Of a DNA stretch of 31,217 nucleotides, positions 8,766 to 17,514 are shown in pieces. Position 1 is the stretch's first letter. The number at the start of each line of letters is the position of its first letter. The stretch comes from Thiomargarita sp. (GTDB lineage: Bacteria > Pseudomonadota > Gammaproteobacteria > Beggiatoales > Beggiatoaceae), in the NCBI GenBank assembly GCA_020721025.1, contig DYNO01000012.1:1-31217 (forward strand), in the 5' to 3' direction. A program made the position numbers and the translations under genes. The notes below the pieces were generated by a model. It was not told the origin of the DNA, searched no databases, and was given only the letters and a program-made list of their open reading frames with translations.

Positions 8766-8819
8766 GTGACGCTGGCGCGTCTGGACGGCATTCCCACGCC
8801 GGCGCATTGGAACGAGGAA
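8766..8819 (-). repeat. REP-like double-palindrome repeat, copy 2 (inverted)
   Basis: This is the reverse complement of the repeat at 8604-8657, identical except for a few bases: aact versus gacg between the palindromes, and single substitutions near the outer end. The two copies flank about 108 AT-rich bases that contain a small imperfect hairpin (8684-8716: GTTTATCTCC with GGAGAAAC). The arrangement resembles a BIME or a miniature element whose long inverted ends can pair. From memory, repeats of this make-up are common in Beggiatoa/Thiothrix-type genomes. It lies between two convergently unrelated genes, metG's end and the broken receptor's start. Confidence 0.85.
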
Positions 8820-8924
8820 ACTTTTTGAATATATTGAAAATTAGATTTGAACTGCATAATTCCTAAACTAGATAACAGAATTTAGCCGCGATTCCATCAG
8901 ATTCTCACCATTGCCCAAAATTGA

Positions 8925-10961
8925 CTATTTCACCCGCATTCCCGGTTGAGCTCCAGAATCAGGGCTTAAAATCCATAAATCCTTTTTGCCCGGTCCGGCA
9001 GCCAGCACCATGCCTTCAGAAACACCAAACTTCATCGTGCGTGGGGCTAAATTTGCCACCATCACGGTATAACGTCCAACCAAAGTTTCTGGAGCATAAG
9101 CATCCTTAATTCCTGCAAATACATTGCGTGGTTTTTCCTCCCCAATATCCAACGTCAAACGCAACAATTTTTCTGCCCCTTCAACATGCTCTGCATTGAT
9201 AATCTTGGCAATTCGTAGATCAACTTTGGCAAAATCTTCATACGCAATGGTCGGAAAAATCGGTTCAAGCGCGGGTTTAACGGGGGCAGATTGTGACGAA
9301 GCAGGAGACGTGACCGTTAAATTTTCTTTCGACGCATCAAGCATGGCATCAATTTGTTTTTGTTCCACCCGCTGCATTAACGGCTTGAAGGGCTGAATCG
9401 CGTGAGAAAGTAACGGTTTCGGTTGCCAAGTCAATGAAATTTGAAAGAATTCCTCCACCTGTTTTGCCATCATCGGCAGCACCGGACTGAGATAACTCAT
9501 CAACACATAGAACATATTTAAACCTTGCGTGCAAACTGCTTGTAATTCCGCATCTTGTCCTAGTTGTTTCGCAATCACCCAAGGTTTGTGCTCGTCAATG
9601 TACTGATTAGCTTTATCCGCTAACCCCATGATTTCTCGAATCGCTTTGTTATATTCACGCAATTCATACGATTCCGCGATTTCGTGCCCTTCGTCAATAA
9701 ATTGTTGATACAACTCAGGATTAGGCAAGGTCGCAGCAAGTTGACCGTCAAAACGTTTGGCGATAAATCCCGCGCATCGACTGGCAATATTGACCACCTT
9801 ACCGACCAAATCGGCATTCACTCGGTTGAGAAAATCGCTTAAATTCAAATCGATGTCATCAACCCCACTGCCCAATTTCGCGGAAAAATAGTAACGCAAA
9901 TATTCTGGATTGAGATGATTCAAATAAGTGCGCGCAGTGATAAAAGTACCGCGAGATTTTGACATTTTCTGCCCATCAACTGTCAGAAATCCATGAACAA
10001 AAACCGCGTTAGGTTTGCGAAAACCGGCACTGGTCAGCATCGCGGGCCAAAAGAGAGTATGAAAGTAAACAATGTCTTTGCCGATGAAGTGATACAGTTC
10101 GCTATTTTTATCATCTTTCCAAAAGCTGTCGAAGTCTATCTGATTCTTATCACAGAAATTTTTGAAACTGGCGATGTAACCAATCGGGGCATCTAACCAG
10201 ACATAGAAATATTTGCCCGGCGTGTTAGGGATTTCAAAGCCAAAATAAGGCGCGTCGCGTGAAATATCCCACGGTTGCAAGCCTTCCGCCAACCATTCAT
10301 CCAGCTTATTGGCAACGCTGGGATGTAAACTGCCGCTTTTCGTCCATTCACGCAACATTTCTTGAAAATTGGCTAAATTGACAAAATAGTGATCGGAATC
10401 TTTTTCTATCGGGGTCGCTCCAGACAAGGCAGAAACCGGGTCTTTCAATTCGGTCGGCAAATAAGTTGCGCCACAGGCTTCGCAATTGTCCCCATATTGA
10501 TCTTTTGCGCCACAGCGAGGACAGGTGCCGCGAATGAAGCGATCTGGCAAGAAAAGTTGCTTGACCGGGTCGAAAGCCTGGCGGATGGTGCGCTTGGTGA
10601 CGTGTCCTTGCTGCAACAAACTTTCATAAATATAGTTGGCGAAATGCTGATTTTCTGGTGAATGCGTCGAGTGATAATTGTCAAATTGCACCGCAAATTC
10701 CGCAAAATCGCTGGTATGCTCTTGATGAACGCGATCAACGAGTTGCTGTGGCGTAATCCCTTCTTGTTGGGCGCGCAACATAATCGCCGTGCCATGGGCA
10801 TCATCCGCACAGACGTAGTAACATTGATGACCGCGCAATTTTTGAAAACGTACCCAAATATCTGTTTGAATATATTCGACTAAATGCCCTAAATGGATGG
10901 AGCCATTGGCGTAAGGTAAGGCACTGGTGACAAGAATTTTTCGGGAGGTCTGGCTATCCAT
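8925..10961 (-). CDS. metG: Methionyl-tRNA synthetase
   Basis: MetG charges tRNA-Met and initiator tRNA with methionine in the cytoplasm. The 678-residue protein has every class I hallmark. The HIGH-type motif appears as SIHLGH within LPYANGSIHLGHLVEY (residues about 15-30), and the KMSKS motif in DGQKMSKSRGTF (about 329-340). The zinc knuckle is CPRCGAKDQYGDNCEAC (about 146-162). The protein ends in the dimerising EMAP/tRNA-binding OB domain (DFAKVDLRIAKIINAEHVEGAEKLL to the C-terminus), as in E. coli-type MetG. The length is normal for that form. The start MDSQTSRKILVTSALPYANG agrees with the family. It stands alone on the minus strand, with a 490-base divergent region upstream. Confidence 0.97.
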   Translation of the reverse strand: MDSQTSRKILVTSALPYANGSIHLGHLVEYIQTDIWVRFQKLRGHQCYYVCADDAHGTAIMLRAQQEGITPQQLVDRVHQEHTSDFAEFAVQFDNYHSTHSPENQHFANYIYESLLQQGHVTKRTIRQAFDPVKQLFLPDRFIRGTCPRCGAKDQYGDNCEACGATYLPTELKDPVSALSGATPIEKDSDHYFVNLANFQEMLREWTKSGSLHPSVANKLDEWLAEGLQPWDISRDAPYFGFEIPNTPGKYFYVWLDAPIGYIASFKNFCDKNQIDFDSFWKDDKNSELYHFIGKDIVYFHTLFWPAMLTSAGFRKPNAVFVHGFLTVDGQKMSKSRGTFITARTYLNHLNPEYLRYYFSAKLGSGVDDIDLNLSDFLNRVNADLVGKVVNIASRCAGFIAKRFDGQLAATLPNPELYQQFIDEGHEIAESYELREYNKAIREIMGLADKANQYIDEHKPWVIAKQLGQDAELQAVCTQGLNMFYVLMSYLSPVLPMMAKQVEEFFQISLTWQPKPLLSHAIQPFKPLMQRVEQKQIDAMLDASKENLTVTSPASSQSAPVKPALEPIFPTIAYEDFAKVDLRIAKIINAEHVEGAEKLLRLTLDIGEEKPRNVFAGIKDAYAPETLVGRYTVMVANLAPRTMKFGVSEGMVLAAGPGKKDLWILSPDSGAQPGMRVK

Positions 10962-11451
10962 ATCGGTTTATCCGCGTTTAATGTAAGTGAAGTTAAATCA
11001 AGTTTTGTGGTGAGGCAATCATCTGAATCAATCAATTTCAATCGGTTGCTGTAAGTTGTTTTGCCAATGGGTAAAACGGGTTACTTCCCTTATTTTGCTC
11101 ATGCCAATTGCATCACTTTTCAACCGATAGAGTTTATCTGTAAAGTTGGTCTATTTCAATAGAGTTGTTGTAACAGTATGGTTGATCAATTCAAAATAAA
11201 CACGCTAGAAGTTACGCAATTGAGATGCCAACTGATTGAATTCAATCTAAATTATACCTTGAACTGCATCATTCCAACTGTTCAAAAAATGAGCCTATCA
11301 GCATTTTATTTTTGACTCGTTGATTTTTCATCAATTTTCTAGGTCGCGATGTGGTAAACTATGAAATTATGCAGTGCAATATTTACTTGTCTTTAAATCA
11401 GAATTTTCAGAATTTAAATCCCGTTCACAGCTTCATTTCCTTAAATAGCTT
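10962..11451. other. Divergent intergenic region between metG and the DUF7931-like gene
   Basis: The 490 bases are AT-rich with no supportable gene, tRNA or repeat. Promoters for both flanking genes should lie here. I can point only to an extended -10 motif at 11355-11360. A small inverted repeat TTGAAC/GTTCAA lies around 11260-11286. Nothing else stands out. Confidence 0.5.
11331..11360 (+). promoter_or_regulatory. Candidate promoter for the DUF7931-like gene
   Basis: An extended -10 (TGGTAAACT, with TAAACT at 11355-11360) is preceded 18 bases upstream by a weak -35 (TCAATT at 11331-11336). It would give a leader of about 85 bases before the ATG at 11452. Support is motif-only. Confidence 0.3.
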
Positions 11452-11997
11452 ATGACAGAAATTGATGCAGAAATCCCAGAATCAGAGGAAGAGGCACCAA
11501 AGTTTATTTTGGGCGAAACTGATCTCGAATTTGTTTGTTTTGGGGAAGAAGACAATCGTAATATCGCGCTCCTGATGATGCAACAAGCGGAATTTAAAAT
11601 AGATATTCTCAGCCGCTATCTCGACCCGGCGATTTATGACAATGAAGCGTGTTGCGATGCCATTGAAACGCTCGTGTTACATAATCGTCATGCCACCGTT
11701 CGGATTTTAATTCATGAACCTAAGATTATTGCACAATGGGGACACGATTTAATTCATCTCATGCGAAAACTCGGTAGTTTGCTCAGTTGCCGCGCCGTGC
11801 CAGAGCAATATAAGGCAACGTCAGACACTTTTTTAGTGGTTGATTCCCTTGGCGTGATGCACCGTCCGTCTGTCAATACAATCACTTCCAACGTAAACTT
11901 TAAAAATCATCCCGCGGCAAAAAATTTAACTGCGTTATTTGATAAGATATGGCATCATTCTGAACCAACGCCTTACACGAGAGAAATGATTATTTAA
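11452..11997 (+). CDS. DUF7931-like / phospholipase-D-fold protein of unknown function
   Basis: The 181-residue cytoplasmic protein has an acidic N-terminus (TEIDAEIPESEEEAP). The following domain resembles the group sometimes annotated as 'HPA2-like' in gammaproteobacteria and covered by DUF7931. Segments such as EFKIDILSRYLDPAIYD, RHATVRILIHEPKIIAQWGHDLI and DTFLVVDSLGVMHRP follow the strand-helix pattern of one phospholipase D half. A full HKD catalytic motif is not visible, so enzymatic activity is doubtful. lolA starts 43 bases downstream on the same strand, so the two may be co-transcribed. I am fairly sure of the family and do not know the function. Confidence 0.65.
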   Translation: MTEIDAEIPESEEEAPKFILGETDLEFVCFGEEDNRNIALLMMQQAEFKIDILSRYLDPAIYDNEACCDAIETLVLHNRHATVRILIHEPKIIAQWGHDLIHLMRKLGSLLSCRAVPEQYKATSDTFLVVDSLGVMHRPSVNTITSNVNFKNHPAAKNLTALFDKIWHHSEPTPYTREMII

Positions 11998-12040
11998 CTC
12001 GTAATTTATCACTTTACAAATCAACCGGTTCCATGCTCTT

Positions 12041-12676
12041 ATGCGCTTATTTATTTGGTTATTTTTATTGAATTGGCTTGTGCCATTATCCGCTACAGAA
12101 ACGATACCCGACAGTCATCAAATTTTGAATAATTTTCTCAAAGATACCAAGACGTTACACGCAAACTTTTCTCAAGAATTGTTCGATGAAAAAGGGCAAT
12201 TGTTAGAAACATCGGAAGGCGAAATGTTTGTACAGCGTCCGGGGAAATTTCGTTGGGATTATCAAACGCCTTACAAACAATTGATTGTGGCAGATGGGAC
12301 AACAGTTTGGGTTCATGATATTGATTTAGAACAAGTTTCTAAAAAAGCGATGAACAAGGCTCTCGGCAAAACTCCTGCCATTTTGTTGAGCAGTCATACC
12401 AATGTGGAAGAAGAATTTTTTGTCAATGCCCTGCCCGCGCCTGCTCCTGATGTCGTCCTGCTCGAATTGCGTCCCAAAGATGCCCAAGCTCAGTTTGAAA
12501 CGATTCGGATCAATTTAAAAAACAATGAATTGGTCGCGTTTGAATTGCTGGACAATCTCGGTCAAAAAACCAAAATGTCCTTCAGTCAGACCGAGCATAA
12601 TACCAAGTTGGCGAGTCATTTATTTATTTTCGTCCCACCGGCGGGCGTAGATATTATTGAAGAAGAGAAAGAGTGA
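12041..12676 (+). CDS. lolA: Outer-membrane lipoprotein carrier protein LolA
   Basis: LolA is the periplasmic chaperone that takes lipoproteins from LolCDE and hands them to LolB. A short signal peptide (MRLFIWLFLLNWLVPLSA) is followed by the family pattern. This comprises LHANFSQELFDEKGQLLETSEGEMFVQRPGKFRWDYQTPYKQLIVADG, with the half-barrel strands and the conserved PGKFRW motif, then VWVHDIDLEQVSKK and ALGKTPAILLSS. The C-terminal FIFVPPAGVDII is also typical. At 211 residues it is normal length. Its position before a penicillin-binding protein gene rather than the common ftsK-lolA-rarA order is unremarkable; a separate promoter lies between lolA and mrcA. Confidence 0.93.
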   Translation: MRLFIWLFLLNWLVPLSATETIPDSHQILNNFLKDTKTLHANFSQELFDEKGQLLETSEGEMFVQRPGKFRWDYQTPYKQLIVADGTTVWVHDIDLEQVSKKAMNKALGKTPAILLSSHTNVEEEFFVNALPAPAPDVVLLELRPKDAQAQFETIRINLKNNELVAFELLDNLGQKTKMSFSQTEHNTKLASHLFIFVPPAGVDIIEEEKE

Positions 12677-12851
12677 GTTTTCGTGTAGAATCAATTTATT
12701 ACCGTTGATATTTATCATTAATTTGTCAGTGCAACCTCTTAGGAGGCATTTTGATAAATCCCGATTTTTTGACGATAACGAATTGATTTGATTCATCACC
12801 AACCACTGAACCGTCAAAGAAAATTAACGCAAGTTTTGCTTAATTAACAAC

Positions 12852-12878
12852 TTGTTCATACTGTAAAACTGGTATAAT
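12852..12878 (+). promoter_or_regulatory. Predicted sigma-70 promoter of the mrcA operon
   Basis: A perfect TATAAT (12873-12878) has an extended -10 TG at 12870-12871 and a TTGTTC -35 (12852-12857), with a slightly short 15-base spacer. Transcription would begin near 12885, about 35 bases before the mrcA ATG. The rest of the 243-base gap (12677-12919) holds no supportable gene. Confidence 0.6.
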
Positions 12879-12919
12879 GATTCCCTATTCGCCGTCATCG
12901 TCTGAAATCCCGTAAATTT

Positions 12920-15628
12920 ATGACTATCCAACAATATATCCTGAAGATTTTGCGCGTCACCCTGATCATGGGGGTGTTATTTAGTCTCCTCGCCGCGCTG
13001 GGAGTGGGGGGAGTAATCTGGTATTTTGCCTCAGATTTGCCCCCAACTGATAACCTTAAAGAAGTTCAGCTTCAAGTGCCATTGCGCGTTTATACCCAAA
13101 CAAATCTGTTGGTTGCAGAATTCGGAGAACAGCGTCGCATCCCATTGTCCGCGAGTCAAATTCCTGACTTGATGGTTAAGGCGGTGTTGGCGGCGGAAGA
13201 TGATCGCTTTTTTGAACACCCCGGCGTTGATATCAAGAGTTTAATTCGTGCGGTGGTCAACTTGGTGAGAACGGGCGAAATTCAACAAGGTGGCAGTACC
13301 ATCACGATGCAAGTGGCAAAGAATTTTTTTCTCACCCCCGAACGGACATTTAAGCGTAAATTTCAAGAAATTCTGTTGGCACTTCGTATTGAACAGAACT
13401 TAAGTAAAAATGAAATTTTAGAATTGTATTTGAATAAAATCTTTTTTGGACATCGCTCTTATGGGGTTGCAGCAGCGGCGCAAGTTTATTATGGTAAAGA
13501 ATTGAAAGACTTAAGTGTGTCCGAATGGGCAATGTTGGCAGCCATTCCCAAAGCTCCTTCCGTCAATAATCCCTTGACCAATCCTACCGGTGCGTTAGAA
13601 CGGCGTAATTACGTGCTCAAACGGATGTATGAGTTGCAATACATTGATCAGACAGCGTATGAGCAAGCGATTAACGCGCCGTTAGCTGCCAAATTTGCCA
13701 ATACGCCCATTGACATTGATATGCCGTATCTTGCTGAAATGGCTCGTGATTATATGCAACGCAATTATGGCGAGGATACCTATACCAAGGGCTATCGAGT
13801 GTATTTGACGGTTGATCCGCATTTGCAAGAAGTGGCGCAAAATTCTTTACGCAGTACGCTCATTGGATATAGCGAACGTCATGGTTATCGCGGCGCGAAA
13901 CGGTTAGATAAGCAATTGAAATTGCCGACCGTTTTGGCAGACGCTGAAAAATTTGCCCACGAAGTATTGAAAAACATGCCGATACAAGGTAATTTACATC
14001 CCAGCATGGTGCTTGAAGTCAAGCAAAATTCAGTGATTGCCTATAATCTCAAGGTGAAACAATTTGAAATTCCTTGGAAACATCTGGCGTGGGCGCGCCG
14101 TTACATCAGTGATGAACGCGTGGGGGCGGCTCCCAAAACTGCTCATGATTTGGTGAAACGCGGTGATATCATCATGGCGCGCGAGATCATTGTGCCTCCT
14201 CCGTCAGAGAAAAAAGCCAAACTTGGAGATAAAGCTGACCCAAATGTCGTGAAAGTGGCTGATACGAAAGATAAAACCACGACAGAAGGTGAAGTGCAAA
14301 AACCAGTCGAAATCACGAAAGAATGGCGGTTGGCTGAAGTTCCTCAAGTTGAAGGGGCGTTTGTGGCATTGAATCCCAAAGATGGGACAGTATTGGCTTT
14401 GGCAGGCGGTTTTGATTTTTATCAAAGCAAGTTCAACCGCGTTACGCAGGCACAACGACAACCCGGTTCGAGTTTTAAACCATTTATTTATTCCGCTGCG
14501 TTGGACTATGGATTTTCGCCGACCACGATGATCAATGATGCGCCGGTGTCTTTCAAAGTGGGGAATAAAGTTTGGCGACCTGCCAATTACAGCGAAAAGT
14601 TTTACGGTCCCACCAGTTTTAGAACCGCGCTGGCACAATCGCGCAACTTGGTTTCCATTCGGATTTTAGCGGCAATCGGCATCGGTGCTGCGACTAAACA
14701 TATTGTTAAGTTTGGATTTGATAAAGAAAAGATTCCACAAAATCTCACCACCGCCTTGGGCACTGCGGATTTGACTCCGTTAGAATTGGTGACGGGATTT
14801 GCCGTGTTTGCCAATGGGGGGCATCGAGTGGAACCTTATTTTATTCAACGGATTGAAGATGTTTACGGCAATATCATCTATCAGACAAGTCCTCCCCATG
14901 TGAGCAAGGAATGTCAGAAAATGAAGCTGAAAAAAGAGACCAAATCAGAACCATCTGCTGAAAAACCGCTGGAAACTCCGACAACAGTGCCAAAAGAACC
15001 GACTGTTGTAACGGATGCGGCGGGAATGCGTTGCGCGCCCCAAGCAATTCAGCCATTTAACGCGTGGACGATGAATTCGCTATTGCAAGATGTAGTTCGC
15101 ACCGGGACGGCAAGACCGGCGTTAGCATTGAAGCGTAAGGATATTGCCGGCAAAACGGGCACCACGAATGATCAACATGATGCGTGGTTTTCTGGTTATA
15201 ACCCGGACATTGTCGCGACGGCATGGATTGGGTTTGATCAACCGCGTTCCTTGGGTGAAAGTGAAACCGGTGGTCGCACTGCCCTGCCAATGTGGATTAA
15301 TTTTATGCAAGAAGCCTTGAAAGGTAAACCTGAACGCGAGAATACTAGACCACCTAAAGGGGTCATCATGGCTAAAATCAATCCCAAAAATTTATTAAGC
15401 GGCAGTGGGAAAAGCGCGGATGGATTTGAGATTTTTACACCGGGGAATCTCCCTAATCGTCGCGCTAAATCCGTGTTGCCAAAAAAGCCTGTGGCTAAAG
15501 TTGATTCCGACGGCAATGCTAATAATACGGAAACAATTGAAAGTGGTGAAGATCGTCCGCGCCGAAAGGTGAATACCGATAGCAGACCGAGTGCAAAGCC
15601 CAGTCTGATTCCAGACCAATTATTTTAA
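12920..15628 (+). CDS. mrcA: Penicillin-binding protein 1A (bifunctional peptidoglycan glycosyltransferase/transpeptidase)
   Basis: This protein polymerises lipid II and cross-links peptides in the periplasm, anchored in the inner membrane. Its 902 residues contain an N-terminal membrane helix (about 12-37). The GT51 domain follows, with EDDRFFEHPGVD (about 92-103, catalytic Glu) and GGSTITMQVAKNFF. A PBP1A-type OB insertion comes next. The transpeptidase has PGSSFKPF (SxxK, about 515-522), SRN in AQSRNLVSIR, and KTGT in AGKTGTTNDQHDAW (about 742). Two Lys/Pro/Glu-rich linkers interrupt the domain order: about 424-470 before the transpeptidase, and about 672-705 before the KTGT strand. The C-terminal tail is also charged and low-complexity. 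It leads a co-directional run, with plsY starting 14 bases after its stop. Confidence 0.96.
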   Translation: MTIQQYILKILRVTLIMGVLFSLLAALGVGGVIWYFASDLPPTDNLKEVQLQVPLRVYTQTNLLVAEFGEQRRIPLSASQIPDLMVKAVLAAEDDRFFEHPGVDIKSLIRAVVNLVRTGEIQQGGSTITMQVAKNFFLTPERTFKRKFQEILLALRIEQNLSKNEILELYLNKIFFGHRSYGVAAAAQVYYGKELKDLSVSEWAMLAAIPKAPSVNNPLTNPTGALERRNYVLKRMYELQYIDQTAYEQAINAPLAAKFANTPIDIDMPYLAEMARDYMQRNYGEDTYTKGYRVYLTVDPHLQEVAQNSLRSTLIGYSERHGYRGAKRLDKQLKLPTVLADAEKFAHEVLKNMPIQGNLHPSMVLEVKQNSVIAYNLKVKQFEIPWKHLAWARRYISDERVGAAPKTAHDLVKRGDIIMAREIIVPPPSEKKAKLGDKADPNVVKVADTKDKTTTEGEVQKPVEITKEWRLAEVPQVEGAFVALNPKDGTVLALAGGFDFYQSKFNRVTQAQRQPGSSFKPFIYSAALDYGFSPTTMINDAPVSFKVGNKVWRPANYSEKFYGPTSFRTALAQSRNLVSIRILAAIGIGAATKHIVKFGFDKEKIPQNLTTALGTADLTPLELVTGFAVFANGGHRVEPYFIQRIEDVYGNIIYQTSPPHVSKECQKMKLKKETKSEPSAEKPLETPTTVPKEPTVVTDAAGMRCAPQAIQPFNAWTMNSLLQDVVRTGTARPALALKRKDIAGKTGTTNDQHDAWFSGYNPDIVATAWIGFDQPRSLGESETGGRTALPMWINFMQEALKGKPERENTRPPKGVIMAKINPKNLLSGSGKSADGFEIFTPGNLPNRRAKSVLPKKPVAKVDSDGNANNTETIESGEDRPRRKVNTDSRPSAKPSLIPDQLF

Positions 15629-15642
15629 CGGATAGTGAATTT

Positions 15643-16266
15643 ATGGTCAATGCCATTTTATTGATAATGATTGCCTACCTCATCGGCTCATTTTCTGCTG
15701 CAATTGTAGTGTGTTATGGAATGAACTTGCCCGATCCGCGCACCTTGGGCTCTGGCAATCCGGGCGCGACCAATGTGTTACGACATGGGGGAAAAAAAGC
15801 CGCATTGTTCACTTTTCTGTTGGATGTGGCAAAAGGAGTTGTCGCAGTCTTGCTGACTAAATGGTTGATTTATGAGCAGATGATTGCAACTCCCCTTGCT
15901 CCAGTCGAATTACTTGCCGGCGTAACTCTCGCGGTATTTTTAGGGCATTTATACCCCATTTTCTTCAAATTTCAAGGCGGAAAAGGCGTTGCTACTTTTT
16001 TCGGAGCAATCACCGCGTTAGTGTGGCAAGTGGGCGTGACTGCATTGGCTACGTGGTTGATTATCGCGGTATTATTGCGTTATTCCTCCCTCGCTGCCCT
16101 GAGCAGTGCTTTTCTTACGCCAATTTACATGGTCTTATTTGCACAACCGACAGAATATGTAATTTTAACCATCTTGCTGAGTTTACTCATTTTTTGGCGA
16201 CATCGCTCGAATATTCGTAACTTGTGGTCGGGAACTGAAGGAAAAATTGGAAGCAAATCAACATGA
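15643..16266 (+). CDS. plsY: Glycerol-3-phosphate acyltransferase PlsY
   Basis: PlsY transfers an acyl group from acyl-phosphate to glycerol-3-phosphate, the first committed step of phospholipid synthesis, in the inner membrane. The 207-residue protein has about five membrane helices and the conserved loops GSGNPGATNVLR (motif 1, phosphate binding) and GHLYPIFFKFQGGKGVATFFG (catalytic His and the glycine-rich motif). A third conserved stretch, FWRHRSNIRNLWSGTEGKIG, closes the protein. The stop overlaps the next ATG by four bases (ATGA at 16263-16266), which indicates translational coupling with the ubiH-like gene. Confidence 0.95.
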   Translation: MVNAILLIMIAYLIGSFSAAIVVCYGMNLPDPRTLGSGNPGATNVLRHGGKKAALFTFLLDVAKGVVAVLLTKWLIYEQMIATPLAPVELLAGVTLAVFLGHLYPIFFKFQGGKGVATFFGAITALVWQVGVTALATWLIIAVLLRYSSLAALSSAFLTPIYMVLFAQPTEYVILTILLSLLIFWRHRSNIRNLWSGTEGKIGSKST

Positions 16267-17510
16267 ACCAACCGATTTTTGATGTCATCATTGTGGGCGG
16301 TGGCTTGGTGGGGGCAAGTTTGGCGGCGAGTTTGCGTCATACCCCCTTGCGTATTGCGGTACTTGATCTGCAACCGTGGGCAACGGCAACGACGGAAGTG
16401 ATCAGTTATGACGAGCGAGTGATTGCGTTAAATTACCTGTCGAAACAGATTTTGCAAGGAATTGGCGTGTGGCAGGAGGGCATGAAATACAGTGTGCCGA
16501 TTCAACAAATTCACGTTTCAGAACAAGGGGGTTTCGGTTTCACTCGATTCATGGCTCAGGAATTGAATTTGCCGGCACTTGGTTATGTGATTCCTGCCAA
16601 TCAATTATTACAAACAATTCAATCTGTTGTTACGCCCGACACTGCACCGAATATCACTATTTTTACGCCCGCCCAACTCGTTCAATTGCATTTCCAACCT
16701 GACTGTGTCACCGCGACCATCACCACCGGTACGATAACTCAATCGTTAGCTGCGCGTTTAATCATTGCCGCGGACGGGGGAAATTCGCAGGTGCGCCAAT
16801 TGTTGAAGATTGAATGTCGCGAATTTCACTATGAACAGGCGGCAATCATTGCCAATGTGAGCACCGAATATCCTCATCAACAGATTGCTTATGAACGGTT
16901 TGGCAGGGCGGGAACGATTGCCTTATTGCCCTTGCAATCTAACTTATGCTCGCTGGTGTGGTCGGTGAAAACTGCACAACAAGATGAATATATGCAGTTG
17001 TCAGACAAAATTTTTTTAGCGCGCTTGCAACAACATTTCGGCTGGCGATTGGGGCGATTTCTCAAACTCGGACAGCGAGCGGCGCATCCATTGCGGTTGA
17101 TGCACATTTCCCAATTAATTCAACCCCATGTTGCATTTATTGGCAATGCCGCGCATACCTTGCATCCGGTGGCGGGACAGGGTTTCAATTTAGGCTTGCG
17201 AGATGTGGCGAGTTTGGCGGATTTATTGAGTCAGACTGCACCCGAAGCGATTGGGAATCAAGAAATTTTGCAAAATTACGTCGCTCGACAACATCCTGAT
17301 CATCAACGGGTCATCACGATAACCGACAGTTTAGTCAGAACTTTTTCCAGCGATTTATTGCCGATGCGTTGGGCGCGTAACCTCAGTTTATTGGCGATTG
17401 ATGCCCTCCCGCCACTCAAAAAACTGTTTGTGCAACAAATGACTGGGCTTTCTGCTTATCCCTCACGACTCACCAGTGGTTTGACCGTGCAAGTTGAAAC
17501 TAAGGAATAA
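16263..17510 (+). CDS. UbiH/UbiF/VisC-family FAD-dependent ubiquinone-biosynthesis hydroxylase
   Basis: A flavoprotein monooxygenase of 415 residues. The N-terminal dinucleotide fold is VIIVGGGLVGASLAASL (about 9-25). A middle FAD motif appears as AARLIIAADGGNSQVRQ. The second FAD motif is HVAFIGNAAHTLHPVAGQGFNLGLRD (about 290-315), with the family's GDAAH in the form GNAAH. These enzymes add hydroxyl groups to the ubiquinone ring, with other Ubi proteins, at the inner membrane face. Sequence alone does not tell UbiH from UbiI or UbiF, so no symbol is given. The start is fixed by the 4-base overlap with plsY. metZ follows after 4 bases. Confidence 0.88.
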   Translation: MNQPIFDVIIVGGGLVGASLAASLRHTPLRIAVLDLQPWATATTEVISYDERVIALNYLSKQILQGIGVWQEGMKYSVPIQQIHVSEQGGFGFTRFMAQELNLPALGYVIPANQLLQTIQSVVTPDTAPNITIFTPAQLVQLHFQPDCVTATITTGTITQSLAARLIIAADGGNSQVRQLLKIECREFHYEQAAIIANVSTEYPHQQIAYERFGRAGTIALLPLQSNLCSLVWSVKTAQQDEYMQLSDKIFLARLQQHFGWRLGRFLKLGQRAAHPLRLMHISQLIQPHVAFIGNAAHTLHPVAGQGFNLGLRDVASLADLLSQTAPEAIGNQEILQNYVARQHPDHQRVITITDSLVRTFSSDLLPMRWARNLSLLAIDALPPLKKLFVQQMTGLSAYPSRLTSGLTVQVETKE

Positions 17511-17514
17511 TATC

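Larger units (their letters stand above)
8483..8924. other. Intergenic region between the receptor remnant and metG
   Basis: This 442-base stretch has no supportable gene. Its only marked structure is the inverted pair of double-palindrome repeats (8604-8657 and 8766-8819) with an AT-rich core. A 65-codon open frame across the second copy is a by-product of the repeat. The promoter for the receptor remnant must lie at the left side of this region, but I see no convincing -35/-10 pair. Confidence 0.6.

Noticed and set aside
8669..8866. 65-codon open frame between and across the inverted repeats
   Set aside because: Half of it is a translation of the palindromic repeat (DAGASGRHSHAGALERG), a known type of spurious frame, and there is no ribosome site.
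10445..10810. 121-codon minus-strand frame inside metG
   Set aside because: Lies entirely within the MetG coding region, including the zinc knuckle, in another frame.
14204..14638. 144-codon minus-strand frame inside mrcA
   Set aside because: Antisense shadow of the PBP1A linker and transpeptidase region, with no start signal or recognisable domain.
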